Part shown: piece by piece, positions 1 to 9,027 of the stretch
Position numbering within the stretch: position 1 is the stretch's first letter
Layout of the letters: the number at the start of each line of letters is the position of its first letter
Assembly (NCBI RefSeq): GCF_000172155.1
Contig: NZ_ABIZ01000001.1
Coordinates: forward strand, 558,001 to 622,000
Direction of reading: 5' to 3'
Length of the DNA stretch: 64,000 bases
Source: Verrucomicrobium spinosum DSM 4136 = JCM 18804
GTDB taxonomy: Bacteria; Verrucomicrobiota; Verrucomicrobiia; Verrucomicrobiales; Verrucomicrobiaceae
Notes under the pieces: model-generated
The model's input: the letters and a program-made list of their open reading frames with translations, nothing else
What the model was told of the DNA's origin: nothing
Databases searched by the model: none
Position numbers and translations under genes: made by a program

Positions 1-112
1 AGATGGCGATCAGGGCGTGATCAATGACGTTCTGCTGGCCAATGATGACTTTGGCGATCTCGGCACGCGCATCAGAGAGCGCAGCCTTCACGGTTTCGAG
101 GGTTTCAGTCAT
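1..112 (-). CDS. MoxR-family AAA+ ATPase, N-terminal fragment
   Basis: Reading leftwards from an ATG at 112, the first 37 codons run open to the window edge. They contain an IIGQQNVIDHALIAI stretch, which matches the conserved N-terminal helix of MoxR ATPases (consensus viGqeevi..lliall) just before the Walker A loop. MoxR proteins are AAA+ chaperones that usually work with a DUF58 and a VWA-domain partner to insert cofactors or assemble envelope complexes. The Walker motifs lie outside the window, so the call rests on this one segment. The partners would be expected to the left. Confidence 0.75.
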   Translation of the reverse strand, partial: MTETLETVKAALSDARAEIAKVIIGQQNVIDHALIAI

Positions 113-447
113 GGCGAAAATTCAGGCCTGAGGGCGGACCGTTGGCAGGGTGACTTCATGCCTGCCGGATGACAAGCACAAGTCGCTCAGTGCACCCAGT
201 TTCTCCGTGTCACCACATCGGTCAACTAAAGGTGCAACGTGCGGGTGCAAAATTCGCCAGGGTTGCGGGCCGGTGTTAGGGAGGCGTTTTGACGCTAGCA
301 CTGCCGCTGCACCGGTAGGAGGTCGTCTTTGCCTCCGGTAGGTCCGCGCAGGAGGGCTCTGGCCTGCGGGTGCCGGGTCGTCATCTTGGGGAAGGGCGGC
401 ACGATGCACTCTGGTTCCAGCGTTGTTCCTCTGCACTCGATGTCGAT
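113..447. other. Gap without a supported gene
   Basis: About 335 bases between the MoxR start and the gene remnant. Short open frames exist on both strands, but they are rich in Arg, Pro and Ser in the way of chance frames in GC-rich DNA and show no recognisable motif. The stretch next to 112 should carry the MoxR promoter, but I see no convincing -35/-10 pair. Confidence 0.5.
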
Positions 448-781
448 CTATGAATGGTACTTCTTGTGGCGATGCAGGATGAACTCGGTGCAGGGAAACA
501 GCCGGCCCCGATTGGATTCCGGCTCTTCGTAGTCTTCGACCGGGCCGTAGTCATACAGGTTACTGGCTCTGCAGAAAGAGCACACGACCATCCTCGAGTT
601 CGATGAAGCACCCCGGTCCTTCATCACTCCTCTCGCTCACTTTAAAGGCGCGTCGGGCACATTGGGAAGTGGATGCCAGCAGTCCATGGGCCTTCAGGGC
701 AGTTGGATCGAGGTCCTTTGTTTTAGGACCTAGCGAACCAAAGGGCGTGCTGTTTCCTGGGCTCAGGATCACAGTGGCCAT
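448..781 (-). pseudogene. Frameshifted small hypothetical protein gene
   Basis: Read leftwards, a 73-codon frame starting at 781 ends ...CFIELEDGRVLFLQSQ and stops at a TAA near 562. One base on, the next frame carries on without a break as LYDYGPVEDYEEPESNRG...FPCTEFILHRHKKYHS and stops at 448-450. Removing a single A at the junction joins them as ...FLQSQYLYDYGPVE..., one acidic protein of about 110 residues. The two halves fit each other in composition, and both differ from the chance frames around them. This suggests either a recent one-base insertion in a real gene or a sequencing error. I do not recognise a function. Confidence 0.55.
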
Positions 782-981
782 CGTCGATTCACAACAGGAT
801 GCAAGGAGCGCTGCCGATGTAGCCTGGAAATGCAGACCCCAGCGGCTTCTTCAGGCGCGCTCATTCCGAGGTCAGCAGCCCCGTCGAATGAATTATTTCA
901 TTGGCAAAGAAATTTCTCCAGCCAATGTAGGATTGACGAGGCGGGGCTCGGGTCGCAGCGTGGGGAAAGCCCTTGGATAAG

Positions 982-1704
982 ATGAAATTCCTGCTCCGCA
1001 CCCTCACCCTGACCATGTTGTCCGTATGCGGGGTGGGGTGCCGGGATTCTTCCGGAGCCAGCGGGCTCGGTCCCAGTCCCGGCAGTGCTCATCACTATCG
1101 CATCAGCCAGCCAGCCCCCGAAGAGGTGGCTGACTCCGCATCAGCGTTGCTGGCCTCCTGCGACGCTGCGGGCATTCCTCTGCGGGACGCTTTGGTGAGC
1201 ACACCCCGGGAGGGGGCGATCGAGACCCTCCTGCAGCGTCCAGTCCACCCTTCCGTACACAATTGGTTCGTCTGGATGGATGGCCTGGGATTGCCGGAAA
1301 GAGTGCGACGTCCCTTGGAGTTTCCACCTGGGGCGGCATTCCTTCCAAGAACTGGAGTCCGTGACCTGGCCAAGCAGTCTTCAACTGAGTTGCTTGGAGC
1401 GCCCGGCTTTGAAGGGAGTCAGCTCGTTCCCGTCTCAGGCATGTTGGCCACGGTGAGCGTGGAGTGCGATCCGGCGAGCCCGCTGTACGGGGCGGTGGTG
1501 GCCTCGTCAGAGCGGGGGTGGAACGGGGCACAGTTCTACCCCAGTCTCGTGGCCTATCTGAATTTTCTGCGAGCTTGCGTTCAGGAAGAGGCCCTCATCT
1601 GGGACGGGGACCGGGACATGCTGGTGGTGGACTTCCAGAAACTGCGGGTGATCGAGGGGGAGCTAGGCGTGACCTCTGCCTTCCCGGCGGGTGGCGACGA
1701 GTGA
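982..1704 (+). CDS. Secreted or lipoprotein hypothetical protein
   Basis: 240 residues from the ATG at 982; a TTG three codons upstream is a less likely start. The N-terminus has a basic start, a hydrophobic stretch and a CGVGC run resembling a weak lipobox, so export is likely and lipidation possible, although the -3 residue is not the usual Leu. The rest is a globular Trp- and Pro-containing protein. A YPSLVAYLNFLRAC segment near the C-terminus resembles the helix of SMI1/KNR4 (SUKH) proteins, but too weakly for a call. No operon partner is evident, because the next gene converges from the other strand. Confidence 0.6.
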   Translation: MKFLLRTLTLTMLSVCGVGCRDSSGASGLGPSPGSAHHYRISQPAPEEVADSASALLASCDAAGIPLRDALVSTPREGAIETLLQRPVHPSVHNWFVWMDGLGLPERVRRPLEFPPGAAFLPRTGVRDLAKQSSTELLGAPGFEGSQLVPVSGMLATVSVECDPASPLYGAVVASSERGWNGAQFYPSLVAYLNFLRACVQEEALIWDGDRDMLVVDFQKLRVIEGELGVTSAFPAGGDE

Positions 1705-1730
1705 TCCATCGGGTGCATCTCCCGGCACAA

Positions 1731-1765
1731 AGAAAAAGCGCGAATCCGTTGCCGGATTCGCGCTT
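1731..1765 (-). terminator. Intrinsic terminator of ilvC
   Basis: A perfect 13-bp stem (AAGCGCGAATCCG at 1736-1748, its complement at 1753-1765) with a 4-base loop. On the minus strand the stem is followed by a TTTTTCTTT run. It lies 58 bases past the ilvC stop and in the right orientation. The gene at 982-1704 converges on it and may share it. Confidence 0.85.
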
Positions 1766-1822
1766 AAAAATGAATGAGAGTCTTGTGCGAAGGAGAAGTG
1801 ATCGGGTGGACCGATTCTCTTC

Positions 1823-2851
1823 TTATTCGTAGCTGGCCTGGGAACCGCCGATTTCGCGCTTCTTGACCCAGCTCATCAGACTGCGGAGGCGGCCACCGAC
1901 TTCTTCGATCTGGTGAGCTTCGCCTTCTTTACGCAGACGGTTGAAGTTGGGCTGGCCAGCGTTGTATTCGTCGGTCCATTCCTTGGCAAACTCGCCGCTC
2001 TGGATGCGCTTGAGCTGGGCGCGCATGTTTTCCTTCACGTGTGCGTCGATGATCTTCGGGCCCACCGTGACGTCGCCGTACTCGGCGGTCTCGGAGATGG
2101 AGAAGCGCATGCCGGCGATGCCGGATTCAAACATGAGGTCCACGATGAGCTTCAACTCGTGCAAGCACTCGAAGTAGGCCATCTCTGGCTGATAGCCGGC
2201 TTCCACCAGGGTCTCAAAGCCTGCCTTCACCAGGGCGGTGGTGCCACCGCAAAGCACAACCTGCTCACCGAAGAGGTCGGTTTCGGTTTCTTCCTTGAAA
2301 GTCGTTTCAAACACACCGCCGCGGGTGCCGCCGATGCCCTTGGCCCAGGCGAGCGCGATTTCCGTGGCGTTGCCGGACTTGTCCTGATAGATGGCGATGA
2401 GCGTGGGCACGCCCTTGCCTTCCGTGTACTGACGGCGTACGAGGTGACCAGGGCCTTTGGGGGCCACCATGATCACGTTCACGTTTTCAGGAGGAGTGAT
2501 GGTCTTGAAGTGAACGGCGAAACCGTGGCTGAAAAGGAGGGTTTTGCCTTCGGTCAGGTTCGGAGCCACGTCGGCGTTGTACACCTTCGGAATCACGGTG
2601 TCTGGCACGGCGATCATGATAACGTCCGCTTCCTTCACGGCTTCTGCGGTGTCCAGCACCTTAAAACCACGCTGTTCCGCCACGGCGCGGGACTTGGAGC
2701 CGGGATAGAGGCCCACGATGACATTGACGCCGCTTTCCTTGAGGTTAAGGGCGTGGGCGTGGCCTTGGGAGCCGAAGCCGATGACGGCGCAGGTCTTGCC
2801 CTTGAGAGGCTCAAGACTGGCGTCGGATTCCGTGTAGATTTTAGCTGCCAT
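1823..2851 (-). CDS. ilvC: Ketol-acid reductoisomerase (NADP+)
   Basis: 342 residues, the class I length. It catalyses the Mg2+- and NADPH-dependent isomeroreduction of acetolactate or acetohydroxybutyrate, the second common step of valine, leucine and isoleucine synthesis, in the cytosol. The nucleotide-binding loop GFGSQGHA is at residues 25-32, and a loop with Ser/Lys (PGSKS, 50-54) after the second strand fits NADP binding. The catalytic His is in FSHGF (H109), followed by [10 protein letters not shown] (131-140). The metal ligands are the Asp and Glu of TDLFGEQ (D192, E196), plus the [12 protein letters not shown] segment in the all-helical C-terminal knot domain. It has its own terminator and is transcribed alone; no ilvBN is visible next to it. 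Confidence 0.97.
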   Translation of the reverse strand: MAAKIYTESDASLEPLKGKTCAVIGFGSQGHAHALNLKESGVNVIVGLYPGSKSRAVAEQRGFKVLDTAEAVKEADVIMIAVPDTVIPKVYNADVAPNLTEGKTLLFSHGFAVHFKTITPPENVNVIMVAPKGPGHLVRRQYTEGKGVPTLIAIYQDKSGNATEIALAWAKGIGGTRGGVFETTFKEETETDLFGEQVVLCGGTTALVKAGFETLVEAGYQPEMAYFECLHELKLIVDLMFESGIAGMRFSISETAEYGDVTVGPKIIDAHVKENMRAQLKRIQSGEFAKEWTDEYNAGQPNFNRLRKEGEAHQIEEVGGRLRSLMSWVKKREIGGSQASYE

Positions 2852-3063
2852 GATGGTCGTGGTTTTGGATTAGAAGGGCGCGTAGTCTGCGGCATGCTGG
2901 GCGGGGCGTCAAACGGAAAGGCAGATCTGAAAACAGGCGCTTTTGGCAGGGAATCGAGGGTCCAGAGAGGATGTCCTGCGCGAAAATTAGCCAAAAACGC
3001 GTCCAAAGGGGCCCGAATGGGGGACGCCGTGCGAAACATTTGCATGCCCGGTGCCCTTTCTCT

Positions 3064-3093
3064 TTGACGCCCCGGCATCGACCAGCGTAGGCT
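3064..3093 (+). promoter_or_regulatory. Candidate sigma-70 promoter of the FKBP gene
   Basis: TTGACG (3064-3069), 18 bases, TAGGCT (3088-3093). The -10 ends only 10 bases before the ATG at 3104, so the predicted mRNA would have a leader of a few bases at most and no room for a Shine-Dalgarno site. Confidence 0.45.
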
Positions 3094-3103
3094 CTCCGCT
3101 CTT

Positions 3104-3850
3104 ATGAAGGTTTCCCTCCTGTTGCCCCTCATCGCTCTTTCCTTGGCCGCTCCGCTTCGGGCTCAGGAAACGAAATCCGCCGAAGCCAAACCCGCCGAAA
3201 CTGCCGCCGCACCCGCACCTGTGATTGACGCCGCCCTCCTCGAAAAAGTCAGCTATTTCTATGGCACCCAGATGGGTGGCCAATTCCAAGAGATGGGTGT
3301 GCAGATCAACGTGGACTCCCTGGCCGCTGGTGTGAAAGACGCCATCGACAAGAAGGAGCCCAAGTACTCCCGCGAAGAGCTCATGGCCACCATGGGCCAG
3401 TTCGAGCAGGCCATGAATGCCAAGATGCAGAAGGAAATGGGCGAGGCCGCCACCAAGAACAGCCAGGAAGGCGAAAAATTCCTCGCTGAAAATGGCAAGC
3501 GCGCCGGTGTGACGACGACCCCCAGTGGTCTGCAGTATGAGGTGATCAAGAAGGCTGAAGGAGCCAAGCCCAAGGCTGAAGACGTCGTGACCGTGCACTA
3601 TGTGGGCACGCTCATCAACGGCACTGAGTTCGACAGCTCCATCAAGCGTGGTGAGCCTGCCAACTTCCCCCTCAACCAGGTGATCGCGGGCTGGACGGAA
3701 GGTCTGCAACTCATGACCGTGGGTTCCAAGTACAAGCTCTTCGTTCCCTCCAAGCTGGCTTACGGTGAGCAGGGCTCCCCCCGCGCCATTGGGCCCAACT
3801 CCACTCTCATCTTTGAAGTGGAGCTTCTGAAGATCGGTGCTGAGCAGTAA
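3104..3850 (+). CDS. FKBP-type peptidyl-prolyl isomerase, periplasmic (Mip/FkpA-like)
   Basis: 248 residues. A Sec signal peptide (about 1-20, ending LRAQ) points to the periplasm or outer membrane. Residues about 45-135 are a charged helical region resembling the FKBP_N dimerisation domain, preceded by an Ala/Pro-rich linker. Residues about 140-246 are the FKBP catalytic domain, recognisable from VTVHYVGTLINGTEFDSS, the VIAGWTEGLQLMTVG segment containing the active-site Trp, and LAYGEQG..IGPNSTLIFEVELL. The architecture is that of Mip/FkpA foldases, which help fold exported proteins. It is a single-gene unit with a candidate promoter close to its start. Confidence 0.93.
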   Translation: MKVSLLLPLIALSLAAPLRAQETKSAEAKPAETAAAPAPVIDAALLEKVSYFYGTQMGGQFQEMGVQINVDSLAAGVKDAIDKKEPKYSREELMATMGQFEQAMNAKMQKEMGEAATKNSQEGEKFLAENGKRAGVTTTPSGLQYEVIKKAEGAKPKAEDVVTVHYVGTLINGTEFDSSIKRGEPANFPLNQVIAGWTEGLQLMTVGSKYKLFVPSKLAYGEQGSPRAIGPNSTLIFEVELLKIGAEQ

Positions 3851-3886
3851 GCTTCGGCATCCTTTGTCCGGCAAGAATTGCTCACG

Positions 3887-4417
3887 ATGAAGGGTTGGAA
3901 GAGACGCATGGCGCGTGTATTCCTCCCTATGATCAAAAAAGTTCACCAGTGGATCCTGTGGCTACCCCACAAGGTTCACTGGTTTTTTGTGCTCCTGACC
4001 GCGCTTCTCATCCCCTGGCTGACCCGGGATGCGGCCAAGCCGGGCGAGTGGTATCCGTTCTCGAACTTTCCGATGTACTCCTCCTTCGAGAAGCAGGCGT
4101 ACTACGTGTACGTCACGGATCTTGAAGACCGGCCGGTGGCCCTCTACCCCACTTTTGGGAACTGGACGTCCGGGGTGAAGAAGATCTTCGACAACTACTT
4201 CAAGGCTGAGGCGAAGGCCCTGAAGAAGCCTTCCAAGAAACTCACCGCCGAGGAGGCGCGCCCGGCGGGAGATGCCACGTTGAAGCAACTCAAAGAGACG
4301 GGCCGCTATCCGGACGAAGTGAAGAAATACGCCGGATTCCGGCTCTACAAGGTGGACATCTCTCTGGATGACCACGGGAAGATTGTGAAGGAAACCAGCC
4401 TCGTGGGGCAGAACTGA
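3887..4417 (+). CDS. Membrane-anchored hypothetical protein
   Basis: 176 residues from ATG 3887. A basic N-terminus precedes one hydrophobic segment (about 25-43, HWFFVLLTALLIPWL), followed by a hydrophilic, lysine-rich domain that probably faces the periplasm and contains NFPMYSSFEKQAYYVYVTDLED. The stop is 5 bases before the start of the next gene, a multispanning HTTM-like protein, so the two are probably co-translated and may form a complex. I know no function for it, but proteins of this size with a YPFSNFPMYS motif seem to accompany HTTM-like proteins. Confidence 0.7.
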   Translation: MKGWKRRMARVFLPMIKKVHQWILWLPHKVHWFFVLLTALLIPWLTRDAAKPGEWYPFSNFPMYSSFEKQAYYVYVTDLEDRPVALYPTFGNWTSGVKKIFDNYFKAEAKALKKPSKKLTAEEARPAGDATLKQLKETGRYPDEVKKYAGFRLYKVDISLDDHGKIVKETSLVGQN

Positions 4418-4422
4418 AAGGC

Positions 4423-5517
4423 ATGGAAGAGAGATCGAACACCGCCCTGGCACCCGCCAGCTTTTGGCAGAGACTGCGTCATTGCTGGTTTGGGTACGAG
4501 CCCATGCGGCACCACTGGTGGGAGGCCTTCCTCATGCGGGTGGGAGTGGCGCTCATCGTCTGGCCCACCATCGGGGGCTCCTCCCGTTTCACCAGCCAGC
4601 CCGTGCCTCACGGCATGGCTGCGCCCGGGTGGAACTTTGCCGCGGCAGACGGGGGCAGTTTCCTCACCCGCATCCTCCCAGGTTTGGATTTTACCTGGAT
4701 CGGGAGTGAAAAGCTGATCAAGGGGACACTCTTCACCCTCGACCTTCCGGGGTTTCCCGCTTGGGACGTCACCATGCTCACCCTCTGGGCGCTGTCCCTG
4801 GCGCTATACGCTCTCGGTGTGTTCCCAGTTATCACCATTGTGCCCGCCCTTGTGGCGAGTGTGGCGCATGGGGTTCTTGGAAACTCCCAAGGGGCCATCG
4901 GACACACCACGCAGATCGTTTCCGTGACCCTGCTGGCCATCTGGCTGGCAGCGGTGTGGGGGCATCTTTGCCAGGTGTTTGGCTGGCGGCGGCCCCATGG
5001 CCTGCGTCAGGACCAGATGGAGCTGGACTGGGCCCGCCAGTCGATCATGGCCACCTATGTAGCCTCCGCCCTCACCAAGGTGTATGAAAGCGGCGGCAAC
5101 TGGATGGCTGACACGCCCTACTTTGGGCTGCAGATCGCCAAATCCACGGGCATGGCGTACTACACCCACCTCGTCCCGCCTGACAATGCCGCGTGGCTGG
5201 CGCAGTATTTTGTGGACCACCCCCTTGTGGCCCAGATTGCTCTGGGGGCGGGGCTTCCGCTGGAGCTGTTCGCTTTCTTCGCCTTGCTCAACCGGCGCAT
5301 CGCGCTGGTGTATGGGCTGGCCCTCATCACCTTCCATCAGACCGTTACGGAGGTCATGAATCTGGGCTTCCTCTATCACAAGCAACTCCTTCTGGTGCTG
5401 TTCGTGAACCCGGTGTTCTGGGCGTGGGTGGCAGGGGACTGGGTGCGGCGTCGTTTTGGCCCTGGGTCTGGCCCGGTTCGCTCTGCCAAGTCCCTGTCTG
5501 CGGCGGAGTCATGCTGA
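4423..5517 (+). CDS. Multispanning HTTM-like membrane protein
   Basis: 364 residues with at least seven hydrophobic segments, among them VGVALIVWPTIGG, MLTLWALSLALYALGVF, VSVTLLAIWLAAVWG and LALITFHQTVTEVMNLGF. Aromatic-rich loops and the ALTKVYESGGNWM segment in the middle resemble HTTM/vitamin-K-gamma-carboxylase-like membrane proteins, whose bacterial members are mostly of unknown function. It follows the membrane-anchored gene by 5 bases and overlaps the rluE-like gene by 7 bases (ATGCTGA), so the three form one transcription unit. The catalytic residues of true gamma-carboxylase were not identifiable, so only the fold family is suggested. Confidence 0.65.
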   Translation: MEERSNTALAPASFWQRLRHCWFGYEPMRHHWWEAFLMRVGVALIVWPTIGGSSRFTSQPVPHGMAAPGWNFAAADGGSFLTRILPGLDFTWIGSEKLIKGTLFTLDLPGFPAWDVTMLTLWALSLALYALGVFPVITIVPALVASVAHGVLGNSQGAIGHTTQIVSVTLLAIWLAAVWGHLCQVFGWRRPHGLRQDQMELDWARQSIMATYVASALTKVYESGGNWMADTPYFGLQIAKSTGMAYYTHLVPPDNAAWLAQYFVDHPLVAQIALGAGLPLELFAFFALLNRRIALVYGLALITFHQTVTEVMNLGFLYHKQLLLVLFVNPVFWAWVAGDWVRRRFGPGSGPVRSAKSLSAAESC

Positions 5518-6080
5518 TCGCCATCCACAAGCCCTACGGCGTGCTCTCCCAGTTCACAAAAGAGCACCCCTCCCATCGGACGCTGGCAGAGTTTGGACTG
5601 CCCGCCGGTGTGTATCCCATTGGTCGATTGGATTCCGATTCGGAAGGGTTGCTCTTGCTGAGCGATGAAGCCCGGTGGAACCAGCAATTGCTTCATCCCA
5701 CCAGGGGACATGAGCGAACCTATCATGTGCAGGTCGAGGGCATCCCCACCGCGGAGGCGATCACCCGTCTCACGCGTGGCGTCCAGTTGCCGGACTTTTA
5801 CACCCTGGCCTGCAAGGTGCAGCTGCTGGAACCCGCGCCGTTGTACCCAGCCCGGGTGCCGCCGATCCGGGAGCGTAAATCCATCCCGACCTCCTGGCTG
5901 GCGATGAAACTGGTGGAAGGCAAAAATCGTCAGGTGCGCCGCATGACGGCCGCTGTGGGATATCCCACCCTGCGCCTCATCAGGGCTGCGATGGGCAGGC
6001 TGGAACTGGCAAGGCTGGATCTCGAACCCGGGAAATGGCAGGAGCTGACTGAGGGGCAGATCAAGCTGTTGTTGGCGTGA
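5511..6080 (+). CDS. rluE: Ribosomal large subunit pseudouridine synthase, RluE type
   Basis: 189 residues from ATG 5511, which overlaps the upstream stop; the frame is open further upstream, but homology begins here with LIAIHKPYGVLSQF. It belongs to the RsuA family and lacks an S4 domain, as RluE does. It isomerises a uridine in 23S rRNA (U2457 in E. coli). The catalytic Asp lies in PIGRLDSDSEGLLLLS (motif II), and the C-terminal VEGKNRQVRRMTAAVGYPTLRLIR motif is also typical. The paralogues RluB and RluF are longer and carry S4 domains. Translational coupling to a membrane protein gene is unusual for this enzyme and may only reflect compact packing. Confidence 0.9.
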   Translation: MLIAIHKPYGVLSQFTKEHPSHRTLAEFGLPAGVYPIGRLDSDSEGLLLLSDEARWNQQLLHPTRGHERTYHVQVEGIPTAEAITRLTRGVQLPDFYTLACKVQLLEPAPLYPARVPPIRERKSIPTSWLAMKLVEGKNRQVRRMTAAVGYPTLRLIRAAMGRLELARLDLEPGKWQELTEGQIKLLLA

Positions 6081-6137
6081 CTGAGTCAGCGTCCTGTAGA
6101 TGGTCTGTGCCAGAACCCGCGGCCAACCGCCCTGGGT

Positions 6138-6204
6138 TGTAGGGCGACCGCCCCGGTTGCCTCAGTCAGGGATGGAGCGTGGCAAGCGGAGCGCTTGCCC
6201 TACA
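6138..6204. repeat. Imperfect inverted repeat with TGTAGGGC ends
   Basis: Two 25-base arms (6138-6162 and 6180-6204) begin with TGTAGGGC in opposite orientation and agree at roughly 18 of 25 positions. They lie in the 200-base gap between convergent genes. There is no T-tract, so it looks more like a small dispersed extragenic element than a terminator. Confidence 0.5.
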
Positions 6205-6280
6205 GCGCCACGGGCGAGGTTGGCTTTTGCAAGGCACCATTGGACGTGCCGCGACCTGCAATCAAGACGACGCACCCAAC

Positions 6281-8776
6281 TTAGCGGCGGAATGCACGCT
6301 TGAACGGATCCGCCACGTTGGTGCGCCACCAGTTGGGCTCATCATCGTCGCCATCGCTGCTTTGACCACTGCTACTGCGGGAGGACCGCTTGCGGGCTGG
6401 GGCAGACCAGTCGGACTTGTCGTCCATGCCGCTCAAGCCGAGGGCGGCAACGGTGGCGCTGTCGAGCTGACCATTGGGCTGGAGACCGTTGGCGGACTGG
6501 AAGCTCACAATGGCCTTATGCGTGCCTTGACCCACTTTGCCATCCACGGGGGCCTTGTAGTGGCTCTTCTGTTTGAGCGCGGCCTGGGCCTCAAAGAGGA
6601 GGTAAGCGCGTCCATTCTTGGAATAGGCGTTGAAAGAGGAGCCCGCAAAGATCTGGTCAAGATTCCAGTACCCATCGGGTGGCGGTGCCGGTGCCGGATG
6701 CGAAGGGGGGTGAGTCCCGTATGCGATCGGGCTGGAGAGCACCGGCGTCGGCATGGCGGTGGTCGAGCCGGGGGCTACAGTGGTACCAGGGGCCTGGGGA
6801 GCTACGGATCCGGTGGAGGTGAGATCTTGAAGCGGAGGTGGGGTTGCGGCAGCAGGGGCAGTGGGCCTCATCGCTTCCGGTGTGGGCACAGGCGCGACAG
6901 GGGCCGCGGTGCCGTGGCTGGCAGTTCCCGCAGGGCCGGAAGGCGGGGCAGCGGGCGGTTGATCTGCCGGGTCCACAGAAGGCAGGGCTGTTGGCGGACG
7001 GGACGCCACCGGGGGTGGGGCTGCCGGTTGATGTGTCGGGAGCGTCGCGGATGGAGTGGCTCCTGCCGGAGGGGTATCTGGCCGTGAGGCCATTCCCGAG
7101 GCTGGGGGCGAGGGATTTGTCCGTGGGGCCTGGCTGTACGGGGGATCCGGTACATGGGCCACCACCACAGGGGGCTGAGGGGCGGTCTTCACAAAGGTGA
7201 AGGACTGTTGACGCTGCTGATTGCGGGTGATCTCAAGGGGGATGCTCTTAAACTCCCCGGCATAGCGCATGCTCACCTCATAGAGGCCCACGGGAAGGGA
7301 CAGTGTTTTCGGCGTTTCGCCCCGCAGTTTGGGAGCAGACTCGTCATTTGCGAGCTGCACCTCGTAAGGCACGCCATCAGGATCACTTGAAAGAAGCAGG
7401 GAACCGTGGCTTTGCGCCAGCTTCACCAGTCCAGAGCTGGTCTTTTGTCCGGCCTGCAGGTCCAGTTCGACGGTCTGGGGCTCGAAGCCGTCCGCTGCGA
7501 TCTTGGCGGAGTAGTGCCCGGGCTTCAGTCCGGTAAAAAGTGCAGGAGTGTTCTTTGTTTGTCCATCCAGGGAAACAACGGCCCCAGCCGGATCAGACTC
7601 CATCGCGAGCTGGGCAGGCCGGTTCATCCACCACCATGCGCCACCCGCGCCCGTGGCACCGAGCAGAAGAACCAATGTAGAAGCCAATGGCACCCAGGAT
7701 CGCTTCGGCTCGGTTAGTGCAGATGGAGTCGTGGAGGGTGCTCGATCCTGCCGGACCTGGATGGACCGGGGGCCATCTGTTTTCACTCGCACGCCTGCCA
7801 TGATGCCATCCGTCCGCGCAGACAGGCCTAGCCGACGGGCCAGCTCGCCAGCGGATTGTGGCCGTTTGGCCGGGTCTTTATTCAGACATGCGGCGATGGC
7901 GTCTTCCCAATCGCGAGGGATGTCCTCTGCCGCCTGGATTTCCAGTTCTTCCCGGCGCTGCCTCACTGAGGGGGCATTTTTCGCCGTGATCTGCATTGAG
8001 ATGTCGCCGCTGTAGAAAGGCGGTTTCCCGGAGAGCAGTTCATAAAGGGTCGCACCCACGGAATAGATGTCATCCGTGGGCTTGGGGCGATCTCCCATGG
8101 CCTGCTGGGGGCTCATGTAGAGGAGCGTGCCGCTCGTGTTCGCCCGCATCATGCTCAGGCGGCTCATGGTATCAGAGACACTCCGGGCAATGCCAAAGTC
8201 AGTAATCTTCACCTGCGACTCGATGTTCACCATCAAGTTCGCGGGCTTAAGGTCGCGGTGCACCAGCCGACGCTGCAAATGCGCATAGTCCAGAGCATCG
8301 CACATTTGTGCCAGCCACGGGGCGAGATCGTCCACGGCAAAGACGTGCTGGTTCTGGGTGAGCCGCATTTCCGAAAGGCTCTTGCCATTCACGTACTCCA
8401 TGCTGATTGCCGCCGCCTCGTCGTCATCCACGAAGTCGTAAATGCGCACAATATTGGGGTGGGCCAACTCGAGCCCGCGGCGGGTCTCATCCTTGAGCTC
8501 CTTCAGCGCCACAGGATCGGCACCAATGACATCGGGCAGGAATTTTAGTGCGACATGTCTGTCCAGCTTGGTGTCATCTGCCAGCCATACCACGCCCATG
8601 CCACCGCGGCCGAGCACGCGCTGTAGGCGGTAGCGGTTGAACACCAGCGTTCCACTTCCCGGGATCTTGATGGTGTTCAAGAACTCCAGTTCGGCAGACG
8701 GCACCTCAGCCGCCACTTCCGTGGGCGTCCGCGGAATCGTAGCACTGAGATTGAGCGTGTCTTCGTGGGGGTTCAT
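6281..8776 (-). CDS. Membrane Ser/Thr protein kinase with PEGA and peptidoglycan-binding-like tail
   Basis: 831 residues. The cytosolic kinase domain spans about 48-320: glycine loop LGRGGMGVV (55-63), ATP-binding Lys in VALKFL (K78), HRDLKPAN (173-180), DFG (193-195) and the SGTLLYMSPQQA activation segment. All catalytic residues are present, so it should be active. One membrane helix follows at about 365-388. Outside it are PEGA-like repeats (LAMESDPAGAVVSLDGQ, SHGSLLLSSDPDGVPYEV), a long Pro/Ala/Thr-rich stalk, and near the end a putative peptidoglycan-binding-like module (GQGTHKAIVSFQSANGLQPNGQLDSATVAALG, in part). This suggests a sensor reading the cell wall. An AAGGAA ribosome site precedes the ATG. 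The pseudokinase-FHA gene lies upstream on the same strand. Confidence 0.92.
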   Translation of the reverse strand: MNPHEDTLNLSATIPRTPTEVAAEVPSAELEFLNTIKIPGSGTLVFNRYRLQRVLGRGGMGVVWLADDTKLDRHVALKFLPDVIGADPVALKELKDETRRGLELAHPNIVRIYDFVDDDEAAAISMEYVNGKSLSEMRLTQNQHVFAVDDLAPWLAQMCDALDYAHLQRRLVHRDLKPANLMVNIESQVKITDFGIARSVSDTMSRLSMMRANTSGTLLYMSPQQAMGDRPKPTDDIYSVGATLYELLSGKPPFYSGDISMQITAKNAPSVRQRREELEIQAAEDIPRDWEDAIAACLNKDPAKRPQSAGELARRLGLSARTDGIMAGVRVKTDGPRSIQVRQDRAPSTTPSALTEPKRSWVPLASTLVLLLGATGAGGAWWWMNRPAQLAMESDPAGAVVSLDGQTKNTPALFTGLKPGHYSAKIAADGFEPQTVELDLQAGQKTSSGLVKLAQSHGSLLLSSDPDGVPYEVQLANDESAPKLRGETPKTLSLPVGLYEVSMRYAGEFKSIPLEITRNQQRQQSFTFVKTAPQPPVVVAHVPDPPYSQAPRTNPSPPASGMASRPDTPPAGATPSATLPTHQPAAPPPVASRPPTALPSVDPADQPPAAPPSGPAGTASHGTAAPVAPVPTPEAMRPTAPAAATPPPLQDLTSTGSVAPQAPGTTVAPGSTTAMPTPVLSSPIAYGTHPPSHPAPAPPPDGYWNLDQIFAGSSFNAYSKNGRAYLLFEAQAALKQKSHYKAPVDGKVGQGTHKAIVSFQSANGLQPNGQLDSATVAALGLSGMDDKSDWSAPARKRSSRSSSGQSSDGDDDEPNWWRTNVADPFKRAFRR

Positions 8777-9027
8777 GATTCCTTCATGAGAAGGTTGCAG
8801 CCAGAAAGACTACCCTCCTTTCGTTTCCATGTCATCCTAAAGTGTTACTCGGGCTTCCGCAAATGCTCCAGTTCGATACGAATGAAACACGCGTGTGGAT
8901 GTACCGCATCCCGGGGCAGGAGAATTGAAGTGCGCATAGCGGTGGTGAAGAGAAACTACCTGGTTCATTCAGCCCTCTGTCGGCGGAAGACCGGCTTACC
9001 CCGATCAACCTGCAGAGTGACAGTGGG

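Noticed and set aside
1913-3067. 384-codon frame antisense to ilvC
   Set aside because: It covers a highly conserved enzyme on the other strand and has no motif of its own.
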